The notes under the pieces were generated by a model. It did no database searches, was not told where the DNA came from, and was given only the letters and a program-made list of their open reading frames with translations. A program made the position numbers and the translations under genes. Positions 63,453 through 64,000 of a DNA stretch of 64,000 nt are shown in pieces. Positions within the stretch are counted from its first letter, which is position 1, and the number at the start of each line of letters is the position of its first letter. Source of the DNA: Winogradskyella sp. KYW1333 (GTDB lineage Bacteria > Bacteroidota > Bacteroidia > Flavobacteriales > Flavobacteriaceae); assembly GCF_003335675.1 (NCBI RefSeq), contig NZ_QPHL01000017.1, positions 124,001 through 188,000 of the forward strand, read 5' to 3'.

Positions 63453-64000
63453 CTATTCTGGAAAACTATAATTAAATTCTTCAAGCTCCCATTTATACCT
63501 TTTATATACTATTTTTTTTGACTTTTCTGAATAATAATCGACCACACTTTTTTTCCTTTTTCTAACATTTTTTTTTACCACTTCAAAATCTGTAGGCAAA
63601 TCAATATTTAAGGCTTCAAAAAGTTTAGGGATTTCTTCATTAAAATTTTCTAAGCAAATAATTTTATCAACAAGAATAATTCCATCGTCATCACTAACAT
63701 AATTTTTTAAGGAATAAGTGCCATACATTCTCCATCGATCATAGTTTTTTCCACCACCACCCTTACCTTTTGTCCTGGTAGATTTTAGCCAAATGTCAAA
63801 AGGAGGTTTAACAGGCCATTTTCTAAAAATCATTTCATACAGAGACACTAATCTATTAAATGGGTTTCTAGTACAAACAATTTTGTAATATTCATCAAAG
63901 TCTAACCCCTTATCAGTAAATATTTTCTTTACTTCTAATGGGCTTATATGAGAATAAAAGGGGTTTTCTTTAGTTGTCTCTTTATACGTAACATCTAAAA
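63453..64000 (-). CDS. sulfotransferase family 2 protein, C-terminal part (runs off window)
   Basis: The open frame extends to the window edge, so the N-terminus, with the 5'-phosphosulfate loop, is missing. What remains includes ENPFYSHISPLEVKKIF, then FDEYYKIVCTRNPFNRLVSLYE, the conserved 3'-phosphate loop of the sulfotransfer_2 group (R-N-P, then S). A GTG internal start would cut this loop off. C-terminal residues (KNVRKRKKSVVDYYSEKSKK) fit the family. At least 181 residues are coded here. Confidence 0.75.
   Translation of the reverse strand, partial: LDVTYKETTKENPFYSHISPLEVKKIFTDKGLDFDEYYKIVCTRNPFNRLVSLYEMIFRKWPVKPPFDIWLKSTRTKGKGGGGKNYDRWRMYGTYSLKNYVSDDDGIILVDKIICLENFNEEIPKLFEALNIDLPTDFEVVKKNVRKRKKSVVDYYSEKSKKIVYKRYKWELEEFNYSFPE

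Overview
The window is chromosomal DNA of a marine-type Flavobacteriaceae (Bacteroidota). The signs are: AT-rich DNA; many genes preceded by a TAnnTTTG box, the -7 element of Bacteroidota promoters, and few Shine-Dalgarno sequences; lipoprotein signals with a short MKK...C layout; a TonB-dependent receptor with a carboxypeptidase-like N-terminal domain; a GlnRS-YqeY fusion; families typical of this group (GIN-domain DUF2807, DUF4175, DUF4837, DUF6909, GH3-like). No phage, insertion sequence, integrase or CRISPR array was seen. Genus cannot be fixed from sequence reading alone.

Layout. 0-9 kb: methylmalonyl-CoA epimerase (partial), rbfA, a LolC/E-type permease, dusB, an unknown lipoprotein, an M28 peptidase, a TolB-like propeller lipoprotein and a TonB-dependent receptor. 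9-20.5 kb: lepA, a cation/proton antiporter, a metallo-beta-lactamase-fold enzyme, S8 and M1 peptidases, a decayed glutamate-cysteine-ligase-like gene, rnpA, an S41 processing peptidase and a two-domain OmpA-like protein. 20.5-25.5 kb: an ElaA-type acetyltransferase, a CDF metal exporter and rpiB diverge from rnr across about 600 bp of very AT-rich DNA with a perfect DnaA box, a candidate replication origin; a broken ybjQ gene follows rnr. 25.5-35 kb: GIN-domain protein, LysE exporter, tRNA-Cys, folB, glnS, DUF1761 protein, an SPFH protein, an outer-membrane barrel fragment, gltX and alkB. 35-50.5 kb: a giant DUF4175 protein, ybeY, mnmG bracketed by two ParB-binding parS-like palindromes, a methyltransferase, an OmpH/Skp-like lipoprotein, DNA polymerase III delta prime, pgk, a LysM transglycosylase, a DUF4837 lipoprotein, a short tatA, an M23 peptidase and a GH3-family protein.

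50.5-64 kb is the accessory-looking end. After a DUF6909 protein with a nucleoside-phosphorylase-like tail comes a long co-directional run: a two-TM Wzz-like protein, rfbBACD (dTDP-L-rhamnose), cysQ, a tandem DUF2061 membrane protein, cysC, cysD, cysN, a small lipoprotein, a Wzx-type flippase and two sulfotransferases, the last opposed and cut by the window edge. Read together, this makes dTDP-rhamnose and PAPS, clears the PAP by-product and exports lipid-linked glycan. The simplest interpretation is synthesis of a sulfated, rhamnose-containing surface polysaccharide.

The gene order is dense. Four convergent pairs abut or overlap at their stop codons. Three gene remnants (gcs2-like, ybjQ-like, porin-like) occupy most of the longer gaps. 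Most of the window is ordinary housekeeping; the strongest leads are the parS pair, the candidate origin, the sulfation cluster with its tandem DUF2061 gene, and the DUF6909 protein.
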